DNA from: Propionivibrio limicola
Lineage (GTDB): Bacteria > Pseudomonadota > Gammaproteobacteria > Burkholderiales > Rhodocyclaceae
Assembly (NCBI RefSeq): GCF_009469695.1
Contig: NZ_SSSR01000007.1
Location: 42,634 to 106,633, forward strand
Length of the DNA stretch: 64,000 nt
Direction of reading: 5' to 3'
This document shows positions 8,374-17,233 of the stretch, one piece after another. The notes below the pieces were generated by a model. The model was not told the origin of the DNA and ran no database searches. It saw only the letters and a list, made by a program, of their open reading frames with translations. The translations under genes and the position numbers were made by a program. Position 1 is the first letter of the stretch; each line of letters starts with the position of its first letter.

Positions 8374-9654
8374 TTACTCCTCGGGTTCGGTACGTTCAAG
8401 TTCCAGCGAAGCCGCCAGGAGGGCGAGGCGGGCGACGACGCCGTAGGCGTAGAAACGGTTGGGCGGGGCATCGGGCGTCTGGCAACAGTCGGGCAGCGAG
8501 CAACTGGTCGAAAAGGCGAGCGGCTCGAAGTGCATGCCCGGCGCGTTGAGGTTCTCGTCCTTGCCGCGCCCGGAATGGACGCGGTAGAAGCCGCCGACGA
8601 CGAAGCGGTCGATCATGTAGACGACCGGCTCGGCGACGCCATCGCGGACGCGCTCGTAGGTGTGTACGCCTTCCTGGATGATGACCTGGCTGACGCTCGC
8701 GCCTTCCTTGATCACCGACATCTTGTTGCGCTGTTTGCGGTTGAGGCCGACGACTTCGGAGGCGTCCTTGACCGTCATCACCCCCATGCCGTAGGTGCCG
8801 GCATCAGCCTTGACGACGACGTAGGGCGTCTCATCGATGCCGTACTCGGCGTACTTCTCGCGGATCAGCGTCAACACCGCGTCGACGTTGGCGGCGAGGC
8901 ATTCCTCGCCCTGCCGTTCGTGGAAATTGACGCTGTTGCAGACGGAGAAATACGGGTTGATGCGCCACGGGTCGATGCCGACCAGTTTCGCGAATTCGTC
9001 GGCGACCTCGTCGTAGGCGGCAAAGTGGTTCGACTTGCGGCGCGTCGCCCAGCCGGCGTGCAGCGGCGGCAGGATGAACTGTTCGTTGAGGCCGCGCAGG
9101 ATGTCGGGGACGCCGGCCGTCAGGTCGTTGTTGAGCAGGATCGCGCACGGGTCGAAGCCGTCGAGGCCGAGGCGGTACTTTGTCCGCCGCAGCGGTTCGA
9201 GCAGCAGCGTCGTGCCGTTCGGCAGTTCGATCGGCGTCGGCGTGTCGATTTCGGGCAGCAGCGAGCCGATGCGCACGTCGAGGCCGGTCATGCGCAGGAT
9301 GGTCGCCAACTGGGCGACGTTCTGCAGGTAGAAGAGGTTGCGCGTGTGGTTTTCCGGGATCAGCAACAGGCTCTTGGCTTCCGGGCAGATTTTTTCGATC
9401 GCCGACATCGCCGCCTGCACGCAGAGCGGCAGGAAGGCGTCGCTCAGATTGTTGAAACCGCCGGGGAAAAGGTTCATGTCGACCGGCGCCAGCTTGAAGC
9501 CGGCATTGCGCAAATCGACCGAGCCGTAGAACGGCGGCGTGTGCTCCTGCCACTGGCTGCGCAGCCAGCGCTCGATGTCGGGCGCGGTGTCGAGGAACTT
9601 CGCCTCGAGTTCGTGAAGCGGACCGGTGAGCGCGGTCGTCAGATGAGGAACCAT
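8374..9654 (-). CDS. gshA: Glutamate-cysteine ligase, Thiobacillus ferrooxidans-type
   Basis: Makes gamma-glutamylcysteine, the first step to glutathione. 426 aa and similar to the separate proteobacterial gshA group first recognised in T. ferrooxidans rather than to E. coli GshA. Seen: VDMNLFPGGFNNL near residues 57-69, IPENHTRNLFYLQNVAQLAT, and KADAGTYGMGVMTVKD in the ATP-grasp-like half. TGGAGAAAAGCA precedes the ATG. The gene starts the gshA-gshB-apbE operon; the 119-bp gap upstream holds its promoter region. Confidence 0.9.
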   Translation of the reverse strand: MVPHLTTALTGPLHELEAKFLDTAPDIERWLRSQWQEHTPPFYGSVDLRNAGFKLAPVDMNLFPGGFNNLSDAFLPLCVQAAMSAIEKICPEAKSLLLIPENHTRNLFYLQNVAQLATILRMTGLDVRIGSLLPEIDTPTPIELPNGTTLLLEPLRRTKYRLGLDGFDPCAILLNNDLTAGVPDILRGLNEQFILPPLHAGWATRRKSNHFAAYDEVADEFAKLVGIDPWRINPYFSVCNSVNFHERQGEECLAANVDAVLTLIREKYAEYGIDETPYVVVKADAGTYGMGVMTVKDASEVVGLNRKQRNKMSVIKEGASVSQVIIQEGVHTYERVRDGVAEPVVYMIDRFVVGGFYRVHSGRGKDENLNAPGMHFEPLAFSTSCSLPDCCQTPDAPPNRFYAYGVVARLALLAASLELERTEPEE

Positions 9655-9773
9655 TGCTTTTCTCCAATCAACCCGGCCGGTGAGTCACGCCGGCGCAGGC
9701 AAAAAGGGAGGCTAGACAGTGCGCGCGGCGTCAGGTTCGGTTCGGGGCTTTTCCGGATGCCCGGACAACGGCA

Positions 9774-11048
9774 TCACAGCAGTTTTTCGGTGTTTTCCTG
9801 CGATGTTACACCGGCCGTCGGCAGGAAGGCACGGAAGGATTCCGGTAGCGGCGCTTGCTCCAGACTGCGCTGGGTGAACAGGAAGCGGCCGTCGCAGACG
9901 AAGCCGAGATCGTCCCAGTCGACACCGTTGAGCGCGGCGGCCAGCGTGGCGACGTCGACGGCCGGATCGCGCGGGAAAATGGCGAGGACGGCGCCGTCGT
10001 AGTGCGGGCAGTCATGCACGAAAAACGGATTGGCGCGGCGCGTCTTGTTATTCACATAGACGCGAGCTTGCGGCGATTGGAAGTAGCCGCGACCCCATTG
10101 CCACCAGTTCGTTTCGTCGAACGGGCGGATGCGGCGCGCGATCAAGCGTTCCTTGTGCGCCTGCAGGATGACGGGCGGCGCTTCGCCGGGTTCGCACCAG
10201 ATCATGCGCCGCGTCTTGCCGCTGGCGACGGTGGAGGAGCAGACGAAATCGCGGTTGCCGAAGGACTCGTCGGCGTAGATGTCGTCGGCTCCCGAGACCG
10301 CGCCGACCTTGACGAAGGCGAGGTCGGACAGGTGCAGCGGGTAGTCGCCGCGGGTGAACAACAGATGGCCGCCGCTTTCGATGAAGCGCCGCTCTTCCCA
10401 CGCCAGCGTGGCGAGACCGCCGATGCCGCTGGAGGTGCCGAGCGCGGCATGACGCGTGACGCGGGAGTGGTTGCCCTTCTCGAAGCGCCAGATGGCGCAG
10501 TTCGGCGTCGCGCCGTCGAACAGGCGCGCGTCGCCGAGATCGATGAAATCGGTGATCGTGCCTTCGGCAAAGAGTTCGCGGTTGAGCGGCACGGCCGAGG
10601 TCGCCTTGATGAAGTCGCGCGGCGTGATGAAGATCAGCTCGCCGCCCGGCGCCAGGTGGTGCAGACACTTCTCGATGAAAAACAGGTAGAGGTTGGCGCG
10701 TCCGTCGAGCGCGCTGCGCCGCGTCAGCTGCCGCGTCTCGGGCGTGATGTCCTGATAGCGCACGTAGGGCGGATTGCCAATGATGGTGGCGAAGCGCTGG
10801 CGCGGATCGAGCGCGAAGAAGTTCATCACCTTCGCTCCCGGCGGCGCGTGGCGCGGGTCGATCTCGATGCCGAGCGCCTCTGGAAAATGCTGCAGGAAGG
10901 CGCCGTCGCCGCAGGCCGGTTCGAGTACCTTGCCGGTGTTGCGTACCAGCGTCCGCATGCAGTCGACGATGGTCGGTGGCGTAAACACCTGGCCGAGCAG
11001 GGCGACGTCGTTTTCAAGGAGCGAAGTGTTGAGCGAGGCGGAAGTCAT
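9774..11048 (-). CDS. Solitary N6-adenine DNA methyltransferase (type II/HsdM-like)
   Basis: 424 aa. Seen: FTPPTIVDCM near residues 22-31, SAM motif VLEPACGDGAFL at 41-52, and catalytic motif NPPYVRY at 92-98, the order of gamma-class adenine methyltransferases, followed by a target-recognition-like region. No restriction endonuclease lies next to it, so it is probably an orphan enzyme. The ATG at 11048 was chosen because the fold begins just after it. Divergent from panE. The recognition sequence cannot be deduced. Confidence 0.82.
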   Translation of the reverse strand: MTSASLNTSLLENDVALLGQVFTPPTIVDCMRTLVRNTGKVLEPACGDGAFLQHFPEALGIEIDPRHAPPGAKVMNFFALDPRQRFATIIGNPPYVRYQDITPETRQLTRRSALDGRANLYLFFIEKCLHHLAPGGELIFITPRDFIKATSAVPLNRELFAEGTITDFIDLGDARLFDGATPNCAIWRFEKGNHSRVTRHAALGTSSGIGGLATLAWEERRFIESGGHLLFTRGDYPLHLSDLAFVKVGAVSGADDIYADESFGNRDFVCSSTVASGKTRRMIWCEPGEAPPVILQAHKERLIARRIRPFDETNWWQWGRGYFQSPQARVYVNNKTRRANPFFVHDCPHYDGAVLAIFPRDPAVDVATLAAALNGVDWDDLGFVCDGRFLFTQRSLEQAPLPESFRAFLPTAGVTSQENTEKLL

Positions 11049-11210
11049 GTGGCGTGTCAGGGGCGATCGGGCGGGAGGCGTAACGGCCTGGAAGTATATA
11101 CGCTGGGCCGCGCCGGGCGAGACAAGACGGCGGACAAAAGAGTAGAGTAACCCTCTGTTTTCGGCAGCCACTGTTGCTGGCGAAACTTACTAACTACAGG
11201 GAGAATCTGG

Positions 11211-12149
11211 ATGCGTATTCTTGTCTTGGGGGCGGGCGGTATCGGCGGTTATTTCGGCGCGAGGATCCACGAAGCAGGCGGCGATGTGACCTTTCTCGTG
11301 CGGCCGGGACGGCTGACGACCTTGCGCGAGCACGGACTCAAGGTGCTCAGCCCGCTCGGCGATCTCCATTTTTCCCCGAAGCTGCTGACCAAGGACGAGC
11401 TCAAGGCGAAGGCCGAACACTTCGATCTCGTCATCCTCTCCTGCAAGGCCTACGACCTCGCTTCGGCGATGGATGACATCGCGCCGGCAGTCGGCAAGGA
11501 GAGCGCGGTTCTGCCGCTGCTCAACGGCGTGCGGCATATCGACGTCCTCGCCGAGCGCTTCGGCGAGGAGCGGGTGTTCGGCGGCGTGGCGCAGGCGGCA
11601 TTGCTGGTGACGGCGGCGGGGGAGATCCGCCATTTCAACAAGATTCACCGCCTGATTACGGGCGCGCGCGGCGTGCCGCATCCGCCCTGCCTGCACGAGC
11701 TGGCGGCGCTGATGGCGAAAACCTCGGTCGAATTCATCCTCGCCGACAATATCGAGCAATCGATGTGGAACAAGTTCGTTTTCTGGTCGTCGCTGGCGAG
11801 TGCGACATGCACGTTGCGCGCCAACATCGGCGAGATTCTGCAGACCGTCAGCGGCGAGGAATTCATCACCGGCCTCATCGACGAGTGCGCGCACATCGCG
11901 TCCGCCAGCGGCCACGCCCTGACCGAGTCGCAACTGGCGACGGCGCGTGCGACGCTGACCGAGAAAGACTCGGTGCTCGCCGCCTCGATGCTGCGCGATA
12001 TCGAACGCAACGGGCCGACCGAGGCGGAGCACACGCTCGGCGACCTCGTGGTTCGTGCCGGGGCGCTCGGGTTCAAGGCGCATTGCCTGCGCCTCGCCTA
12101 TTCGCACATGCAGGCCTACGAATTGCGCCGGCAGACGCAGCAAGGCTGA
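11211..12149 (+). CDS. panE: Ketopantoate reductase family protein (2-dehydropantoate 2-reductase)
   Basis: NADPH-dependent reductase expected to convert ketopantoate to pantoate for coenzyme A synthesis. 312 aa. Seen: N-terminal Rossmann motif GAGGIG at residues 7-12, the ApbA-type LSCKAYDL near 79-86, and MWNKFVFWSSLASATC near 184-199, the conserved Lys/Asn region. ACAGGGAGAATCTGG precedes the ATG. Paralogues of this family are common, so pantothenate synthesis is likely but not certain. Confidence 0.85.
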   Translation: MRILVLGAGGIGGYFGARIHEAGGDVTFLVRPGRLTTLREHGLKVLSPLGDLHFSPKLLTKDELKAKAEHFDLVILSCKAYDLASAMDDIAPAVGKESAVLPLLNGVRHIDVLAERFGEERVFGGVAQAALLVTAAGEIRHFNKIHRLITGARGVPHPPCLHELAALMAKTSVEFILADNIEQSMWNKFVFWSSLASATCTLRANIGEILQTVSGEEFITGLIDECAHIASASGHALTESQLATARATLTEKDSVLAASMLRDIERNGPTEAEHTLGDLVVRAGALGFKAHCLRLAYSHMQAYELRRQTQQG

Positions 12150-12169
12150 GTGTTGCGGGAGCGCCGGAT

Positions 12170-13054
12170 ATGCTGAGTGCCAATCAGTCCGAGCCGATTT
12201 ATGTTCCATCACTGCTTTACCGCGATGAGGAAGGGCAGCCTGCGCTGGAACTGCCGCCGCAGTGGCGGGGCATTCCTCTGAATTTGTATCGCAGCCTGAT
12301 CAGCGCGGAACGAGGTCCATGCCATCTCGATTGGCCGGTACTCATCTATTGCCACAACATCACCGGGCAGCGCTGGTATCGGGAGAACGGAAAAACGGTC
12401 GAGCTTGGCGCAACGCCCGGGCAACTGGAATTGCTGGACCGCGACTACCAGCGGGAATGGGGGCGTTGGGAGACGTCGCCCGGCTTTACCGTCGTCTTGC
12501 AGCTGACCCCCGAGACGCTGACGCGCTTGGCGCCGGAACTCACCGGTTTCGATTTGCGAACGACGCACGTACTGTTCGATCCGAAGGTTGAGTGGCTGGT
12601 TCGCGAGTTGCTCGACGAGGCGCAACGCGGGGCGCCGGAGGGCGGGCTGTACGCCGAGAGCCTCTCGTGCGCGTTGATTGCCCGCCTGGCCAAGGATTAC
12701 GCGGACGGCGGCAAGGATGATGCTCCGGCCGGAGGCCTGTCGACCCGCTGCCGGTGCCGGATCGTTGACTTCATCGAGGCTAACCTTGGCGAAGAGCTCA
12801 GCGTTACCCTGCTGGCGCAGGAGGCGGGCCTGAGTCCCAATCACTTTGCCAACTGTTTTACCGCCAGCTTCGGCCAGTCTCCGCACCGCTACGTATTGCG
12901 CCGCCGCATCCAGGAGGCGCTCCGATTGCTGCCGCTGTCCTCGCGTTCGATTGCCGAGATCGCCATGGATCTCGGTTTTTCCAGTCAATCGCATTTCACC
13001 AAGGTCTTCCGCGAATACACCGGCATGACACCGAGCGGTGCTCGTCGTTCGTGA
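12170..13054 (+). CDS. AraC/XylS-family transcriptional regulator
   Basis: 294 aa. The C-terminal 100 residues hold two helix-turn-helix units: EELSVTLLAQEAGLSPNHFA, then SIAEIAMDLGFSSQSHFTKV and EYTGMTPSGARRS, the classical AraC signature. The N-terminal about 190 residues are an unrecognised sensor domain. The ATG at 12170 has GGGAG upstream; the gene starts 21 bases after panE and 127 bases before the tannase-family gene on the same strand, so control of that gene is plausible but unproven. Confidence 0.88.
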   Translation: MLSANQSEPIYVPSLLYRDEEGQPALELPPQWRGIPLNLYRSLISAERGPCHLDWPVLIYCHNITGQRWYRENGKTVELGATPGQLELLDRDYQREWGRWETSPGFTVVLQLTPETLTRLAPELTGFDLRTTHVLFDPKVEWLVRELLDEAQRGAPEGGLYAESLSCALIARLAKDYADGGKDDAPAGGLSTRCRCRIVDFIEANLGEELSVTLLAQEAGLSPNHFANCFTASFGQSPHRYVLRRRIQEALRLLPLSSRSIAEIAMDLGFSSQSHFTKVFREYTGMTPSGARRS

Positions 13055-13180
13055 AAACCGACCGTAGAATCTGACAACTTTATTCCGTGGTTTTATGGCA
13101 GACCGCGGACGGCGATGGGCCCTATCCTTTTTGCACGGTTGTTTGCATGACCGGTAAATCTAAAACAGGAGGGGTGAAAC

Positions 13181-15064
13181 ATGCATCACCCATCGACTAA
13201 AGAGCTTGCCACGGACGGTCGTTTCCGACTCAAATCGAGCTTGCGCATGATGGCACTTTGCGGTGTTCTTGGTATTTCGGCGTTCCTTACCGCCTGCGGC
13301 GGGAGCGATAGCGACGATGAAGTGGCCGTTACCGAGCCATCCGTTCCGCAGCTTTCAGCGGCCGTCGGCACTACGCTGAGCAAGTGCGCCGATCTGGCTT
13401 CAACCTTCAGTTACTCCGGGCTCAAAATCACCTCATCGACACTGGTGGCCGCCGGCTCGACCGTGACGGCTGACGGAGAGACTTACACGCTGCCCGAGCA
13501 CTGCTATGTGCAGGGCTACATGAACGAGCGCGTCAGCGTCGTGGATGGACAGACGTACCGGATCGGTTTCGAGATGAAGCTGCCGAAGGACTGGAACGGC
13601 CGCTTCTTCTTCCAGCCGAACGGCGGAACCGAAGGCACGCTGCTCCTGCCGCAGAACCAGGCGAACGGGCGCATGCTCGGCGGCGGCCCGGTGACGACCG
13701 GCCTGAACAAGGGCTTTGCCGTTTTGAGCTCCGATTCGGGGCATGACGGCAACGCCCGAACCGATGTCGCGGCGAGCATTCGTGGCGCGGTGTTCGGCAT
13801 CGACCCCGGCTCACGTACCGACAACGCGCATCGCTACGTGGCGACCCTGACGCCGATGGCCAAAGGCCTGATCGCAGCGGCTTACGGCAAGGGGCCGGAC
13901 CGTTCCTACATGATCGGCTGCTCGAACGGCGGGCGCGTCGCCCTCGTGACGGCAGCGCGCTATCCCGACATGTTCGACGGCATCCTGTCGGCCGCGCCGG
14001 CCGTCAGCCTGCCAACGGGAACGGTCGCCGCGATGTGGAATGCGCAAGCCATGGCGCCCGTCTCGCCGCTGGTGGATGGCAAGGCCGATATTTCCAACAG
14101 TTTTATCCAGGCCGAAATGGATCTCGTGAAGAGCAAGGTGCTGGCCAAGTGCGATGCGCTCGACGGTGTGGCCGACGGCATCGTCGCCGACTACAAGGCC
14201 TGCAAGACGGCCTTCTCGCTGACGGCGGACGTGCCGACTTGCACAGGTGGCGAAACTGCGGGCACCTGCCTGACGAGCGCCCAGAAAACCGCAATGGCCA
14301 AGCTGATGGGTGGTCCGAAGAAGGCCGACGGAACGGCGATCTACGCCGACATGGACTACGATCCGGGCATGGCCGCGCCCGGATGGCGGGCGTGGATGAT
14401 GGGGATGACCTCGAATGCGGCCGGCCCGGCCTCGGCGAGCAACCCGACCAGCCAGATCTTCAACCTGATGGCGCCAAGCATGGGGCTGATGTTCTCCAGC
14501 CCGGCGGTCGACCCGGCAACGCTGACAAGCTCGGCCACCGGCCTTTTCGACTATGTCATGAATTTCAACATGACGACCGATCTGGCCAAGGTCTATGCGA
14601 CGGGCAACGGCTTTGCCGATTCGCCATGGAACGAGTACACGCCGCCGAACCGGGACGATCTGAGCGCATTGCGCAATCGCGGCGGCAAGGTGCTGCTCTT
14701 CCACGGCACGGCCGATCCGATCTGGTACTTCAACGACACGATCAACTGGTACGAGGCGCTCAAGGCAAAAATGGGGTCAAACACCGAATCGTTCAGCCGC
14801 GTCTTCCCGGTTCCGGGCATGAACCATTGCTCGGGCGGCCCGGCGGCCGACCGCTTTGACATGGTGACGGCACTGGTCGACTGGGTCGAGAAAGGGCAGG
14901 CGCCGGAGTCCGTGATGGCCTCGGTGCGCCCGGTGGCCAAAAATAGCGGCATGGATGCCAGCTGGCCGACGAACCGTACCCGCCTGCTCTGCCCGTACCC
15001 GAAGGTCGCGCGCTACAAGGGAACCGGCAACACGGAGGACGCGATCAACTATAGCTGCCAATAA
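13181..15064 (+). CDS. Tannase/feruloyl esterase family alpha/beta-hydrolase, lipoprotein
   Basis: 627 aa. Seen: lipoprotein signal with lipobox LTAC (Cys39), then a low-complexity linker; nucleophile motif GCSNGGR with Ser248; Asp in HGTADPIWYFND near 510; and His in GMNHCSGG near 547. Cysteines adjoin the Ser and His, the CS-D-HC arrangement typical of the tannase/feruloyl esterase/MHETase family. It probably hydrolyses an ester of an aromatic acid outside the cytoplasm; substrate unknown. AGGAGGGG precedes the ATG, and a strong terminator follows. Confidence 0.85.
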   Translation: MHHPSTKELATDGRFRLKSSLRMMALCGVLGISAFLTACGGSDSDDEVAVTEPSVPQLSAAVGTTLSKCADLASTFSYSGLKITSSTLVAAGSTVTADGETYTLPEHCYVQGYMNERVSVVDGQTYRIGFEMKLPKDWNGRFFFQPNGGTEGTLLLPQNQANGRMLGGGPVTTGLNKGFAVLSSDSGHDGNARTDVAASIRGAVFGIDPGSRTDNAHRYVATLTPMAKGLIAAAYGKGPDRSYMIGCSNGGRVALVTAARYPDMFDGILSAAPAVSLPTGTVAAMWNAQAMAPVSPLVDGKADISNSFIQAEMDLVKSKVLAKCDALDGVADGIVADYKACKTAFSLTADVPTCTGGETAGTCLTSAQKTAMAKLMGGPKKADGTAIYADMDYDPGMAAPGWRAWMMGMTSNAAGPASASNPTSQIFNLMAPSMGLMFSSPAVDPATLTSSATGLFDYVMNFNMTTDLAKVYATGNGFADSPWNEYTPPNRDDLSALRNRGGKVLLFHGTADPIWYFNDTINWYEALKAKMGSNTESFSRVFPVPGMNHCSGGPAADRFDMVTALVDWVEKGQAPESVMASVRPVAKNSGMDASWPTNRTRLLCPYPKVARYKGTGNTEDAINYSCQ

Positions 15065-15093
15065 TCCCTAACCACCCTAAGCTCTGCTGTTGG

Positions 15094-15133
15094 CCGTCAT
15101 CGCTCTCCCCGTGGGGCGGTGACGGTTTTTTTT
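15094..15133 (+). terminator. Intrinsic terminator after the tannase-family gene
   Basis: CCGTCATCGC (15094-15103) pairs with GCGGTGACGG (15116-15125), one G-U pair, followed by eight T residues. Confidence 0.85.
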
Positions 15134-15206
15134 GACCGAGGTCAGGATCAGCGCCAGCCTCCTGACGGGCCGCCGTGCCAGTACGGCGCCCGACACGCGC
15201 CGCCGA

Positions 15207-16571
15207 TCAGCCGAATTTCGGCAAGTGCTGCAGCGACTTCTGGATGGCCTCGTCGGGGTACTCGAAGTCGACCAGTTCGCCCGCGAAATAGCGGTCGTAG
15301 GACGCCATGTCGAAGTGGCCATGGCCGGTCAGGTTGACGAGGATGGTCTTGGCTTCGCCCGTCTCTTTGCAGCGCAGCGCCTCGTCGATGGCGCCGCGAA
15401 TGGCGTGGCAGGACTCCGGCGCCGGAATGACGCCTTCGGCGCGCGAGAACAACACACCGGCTTCGAAGGTGGCGACTTGCGGTACGGCGAGCGCCTCGAT
15501 CAGCCCTTCGTGGTAAAGCTGCGAAAGAATCGGGCAGGCGCCGTGATAGCGCAGTCCGCCGGCGTGGATGCCCGGCGGCATGAAGTCGTGCCCGAGCGTG
15601 TACATTTTCATGAGCGGCGTGAATCCCGACGAGTCGCCGAAATCGTAGGCGTATTGGCCCTTCGTCAGCGACGGACACGACGTCGGTTCGACCGCGACCA
15701 GCCGCACCGGCTTGCCGTTGCGCCCGCCGGCGGCGTTGTCGGCGACGAAGGGGAAGGCCATGCCGGCGAACGAGGAACCACCGCCGCACGGCGCGAACAC
15801 GACGTCCGGCCAATCGCCGGCCAGCTCGAACTGTTTCTTCGCTTCCAGCCCGATGATCGTCTGATGTAGTGCGACGTGGTTGAGCACCGAGCCGAGCGCG
15901 TAGTTGGTGTCGGCGCGCGAGGCGGCTTCTTCGACGGCCTCCGAGATCGCCAGCCCGAGCGAGCCCAGGTTGTCCGGATCGTTGGCCAGCGCGTCGCGGC
16001 CCGTCTGCGTCATCACCGACGGGCTGGCGAACACTTCGGCGCCCCACGTCTGCATCATCGAACGGCGGTAAGGCTTCTGGTTGTAGCTGACCTTGACCAT
16101 GTAGACGCGCACGTCGAGGCCGAACATCTGGCCGGCCAGCGCCATCGAGCAACCCCACTGCCCGGCGCCGGTCTCGGTGACGATCCGCTTGATCCCGGCC
16201 TGCTTGTTGTAATACGCCTGCGCGACGGCGGTGTTCGGCTTGTGCGAACCGGCCGGCGAGACGCTTTCCTTCTTGTAGTAAATCCGCGCCGGCGTGCCGA
16301 GCATCTCCTCAAGGCGCACGGCGCGCACGAGCGGGGCGGGGCGCCACAGGCGATAGATTTCGCGTACCTCCTGCGGAATCGGAATCCAGCGCTCCATCGA
16401 CATTTCCTGTTCGAGGATGCTCATCGGGAAAATGGCGCTCATCTGTTCGATTGTCGCCGGTTTGCCGTCCGCCCCGAGCGCCGGCAACGGCGGATTCGGC
16501 ATGTCGGCAGCGACGTTGTACCAATGGGTCGGAATTTCGGATTGCGGCAGATCGAAGCGAAGGGATTCCAT
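15207..16571 (-). CDS. trpB: TrpB2-type tryptophan synthase beta-like PLP enzyme
   Basis: 454-aa fold-type II PLP enzyme of the TrpB2 branch, longer at the N-terminus than TrpB1 and not paired with a trpA here. Seen: PLP-binding AGSHKPNTA with Lys111, ETGAGQWGCS near 145-154, and the phosphate-binding GGGSSF in the second half. It may use free indole and serine. A -10-like TATACT lies on its strand at 16628-16623. The bidirectional gap to sugE holds a guanidine riboswitch for the other strand. Confidence 0.9.
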   Translation of the reverse strand: MESLRFDLPQSEIPTHWYNVAADMPNPPLPALGADGKPATIEQMSAIFPMSILEQEMSMERWIPIPQEVREIYRLWRPAPLVRAVRLEEMLGTPARIYYKKESVSPAGSHKPNTAVAQAYYNKQAGIKRIVTETGAGQWGCSMALAGQMFGLDVRVYMVKVSYNQKPYRRSMMQTWGAEVFASPSVMTQTGRDALANDPDNLGSLGLAISEAVEEAASRADTNYALGSVLNHVALHQTIIGLEAKKQFELAGDWPDVVFAPCGGGSSFAGMAFPFVADNAAGGRNGKPVRLVAVEPTSCPSLTKGQYAYDFGDSSGFTPLMKMYTLGHDFMPPGIHAGGLRYHGACPILSQLYHEGLIEALAVPQVATFEAGVLFSRAEGVIPAPESCHAIRGAIDEALRCKETGEAKTILVNLTGHGHFDMASYDRYFAGELVDFEYPDEAIQKSLQHLPKFG

Positions 16572-16665
16572 GCACTAATCTCCTGAGACTGGGGCGCCCG
16601 CGCGGGGCGGGAAAAGGCGCCAGTATAGCGGTCGTGCGTTGTGCTAGCATTTTCGCTCCAAGGAC

Positions 16666-16709
16666 GTGAGGACGACCTCACCTCTCCAATTCGTTTGGGG
16701 ACGGCCCCG
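16666..16709 (+). ncRNA. Guanidine-II (mini-ykkC) riboswitch
   Basis: Two consecutive hairpins each with an ACGR loop: GTGAGG-ACGA-CCTCAC (16666-16681) and GGGG-ACGG-CCCC (16697-16708), separated by 15 nt. This is the defining architecture of the guanidine-II class. The Shine-Dalgarno GAGGAG (16717-16722) follows within 10 nt, so guanidine binding probably frees or exposes translation of the exporter gene at 16729. Confidence 0.88.
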
Positions 16710-16728
16710 CTTGTTTGAGGAGCGTTTC

Positions 16729-17046
16729 GTGAATTGGATAATCCTTGTCGTCGCCGGGCTGCTTGAAGTCGGTTGGGCGATTGGACTCAAGTACTCCGAA
16801 GGTTTTACGCGACTGTGGCCCTCGGTCTGGACCAGTCTGTCCATGCTGCTCAGCGTTGGCTTGCTCGGCGTCGCCATGAAATCACTGCCGGTGGGTACGG
16901 CCTATGCGGTCTGGGTGGGTATCGGCGCCATCGGGACCGCCGTTATGGGCATCGTTCTATTCGGCGAGCCGGCCAACTCCACCCGATTGCTGAGCCTGCT
17001 TCTGATTTTCGCCGGTATCGTTGGCCTCAAGTTGTCGGCGCCTTGA
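16729..17046 (+). CDS. sugE: SMR-family guanidinium exporter (Gdx/SugE)
   Basis: 105 aa, four transmembrane helices, small multidrug resistance fold. Seen: conserved membrane Glu13 in [13 protein letters not shown], and the SugE-type [14 protein letters not shown] near residues 62-75. The GTG at 16729 with TTTGAGGAG upstream gives the normal family length. The guanidine-II riboswitch just upstream supports guanidinium export over quaternary ammonium resistance. The gene stands alone between trpB2 and the two-component operon. Confidence 0.93.
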   Translation: MNWIILVVAGLLEVGWAIGLKYSEGFTRLWPSVWTSLSMLLSVGLLGVAMKSLPVGTAYAVWVGIGAIGTAVMGIVLFGEPANSTRLLSLLLIFAGIVGLKLSAP

Positions 17047-17233
17047 CTGTCCGTGCCGGAGCGTTCCGAGGCCGTCAGTTGTGCGCGATCCGATGCTTGG
17101 CCGGGAAAAATCGTGAAAGCACCGGCCTTGAGGAAATAGCGTTTCAGCGGCGCGCTTTGGCGACGCCCTGGGTGTAACAGGTTGCGGTCGTTTATAAGCG
17201 GTTGTAAGGCGGTCGTCGGTCGACGCGGGCGGC

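Noticed and set aside
8203..10002. 599-codon open frame antisense to gshA and gshB
   Set aside because: Runs opposite two certain genes; composition follows the complementary codons and no motif is present.
13079..13160. Possible sigma-54 promoter before the tannase gene (TGGCAG at 13096)
   Set aside because: No TTGC element at the required 10-bp GG-to-GC spacing.
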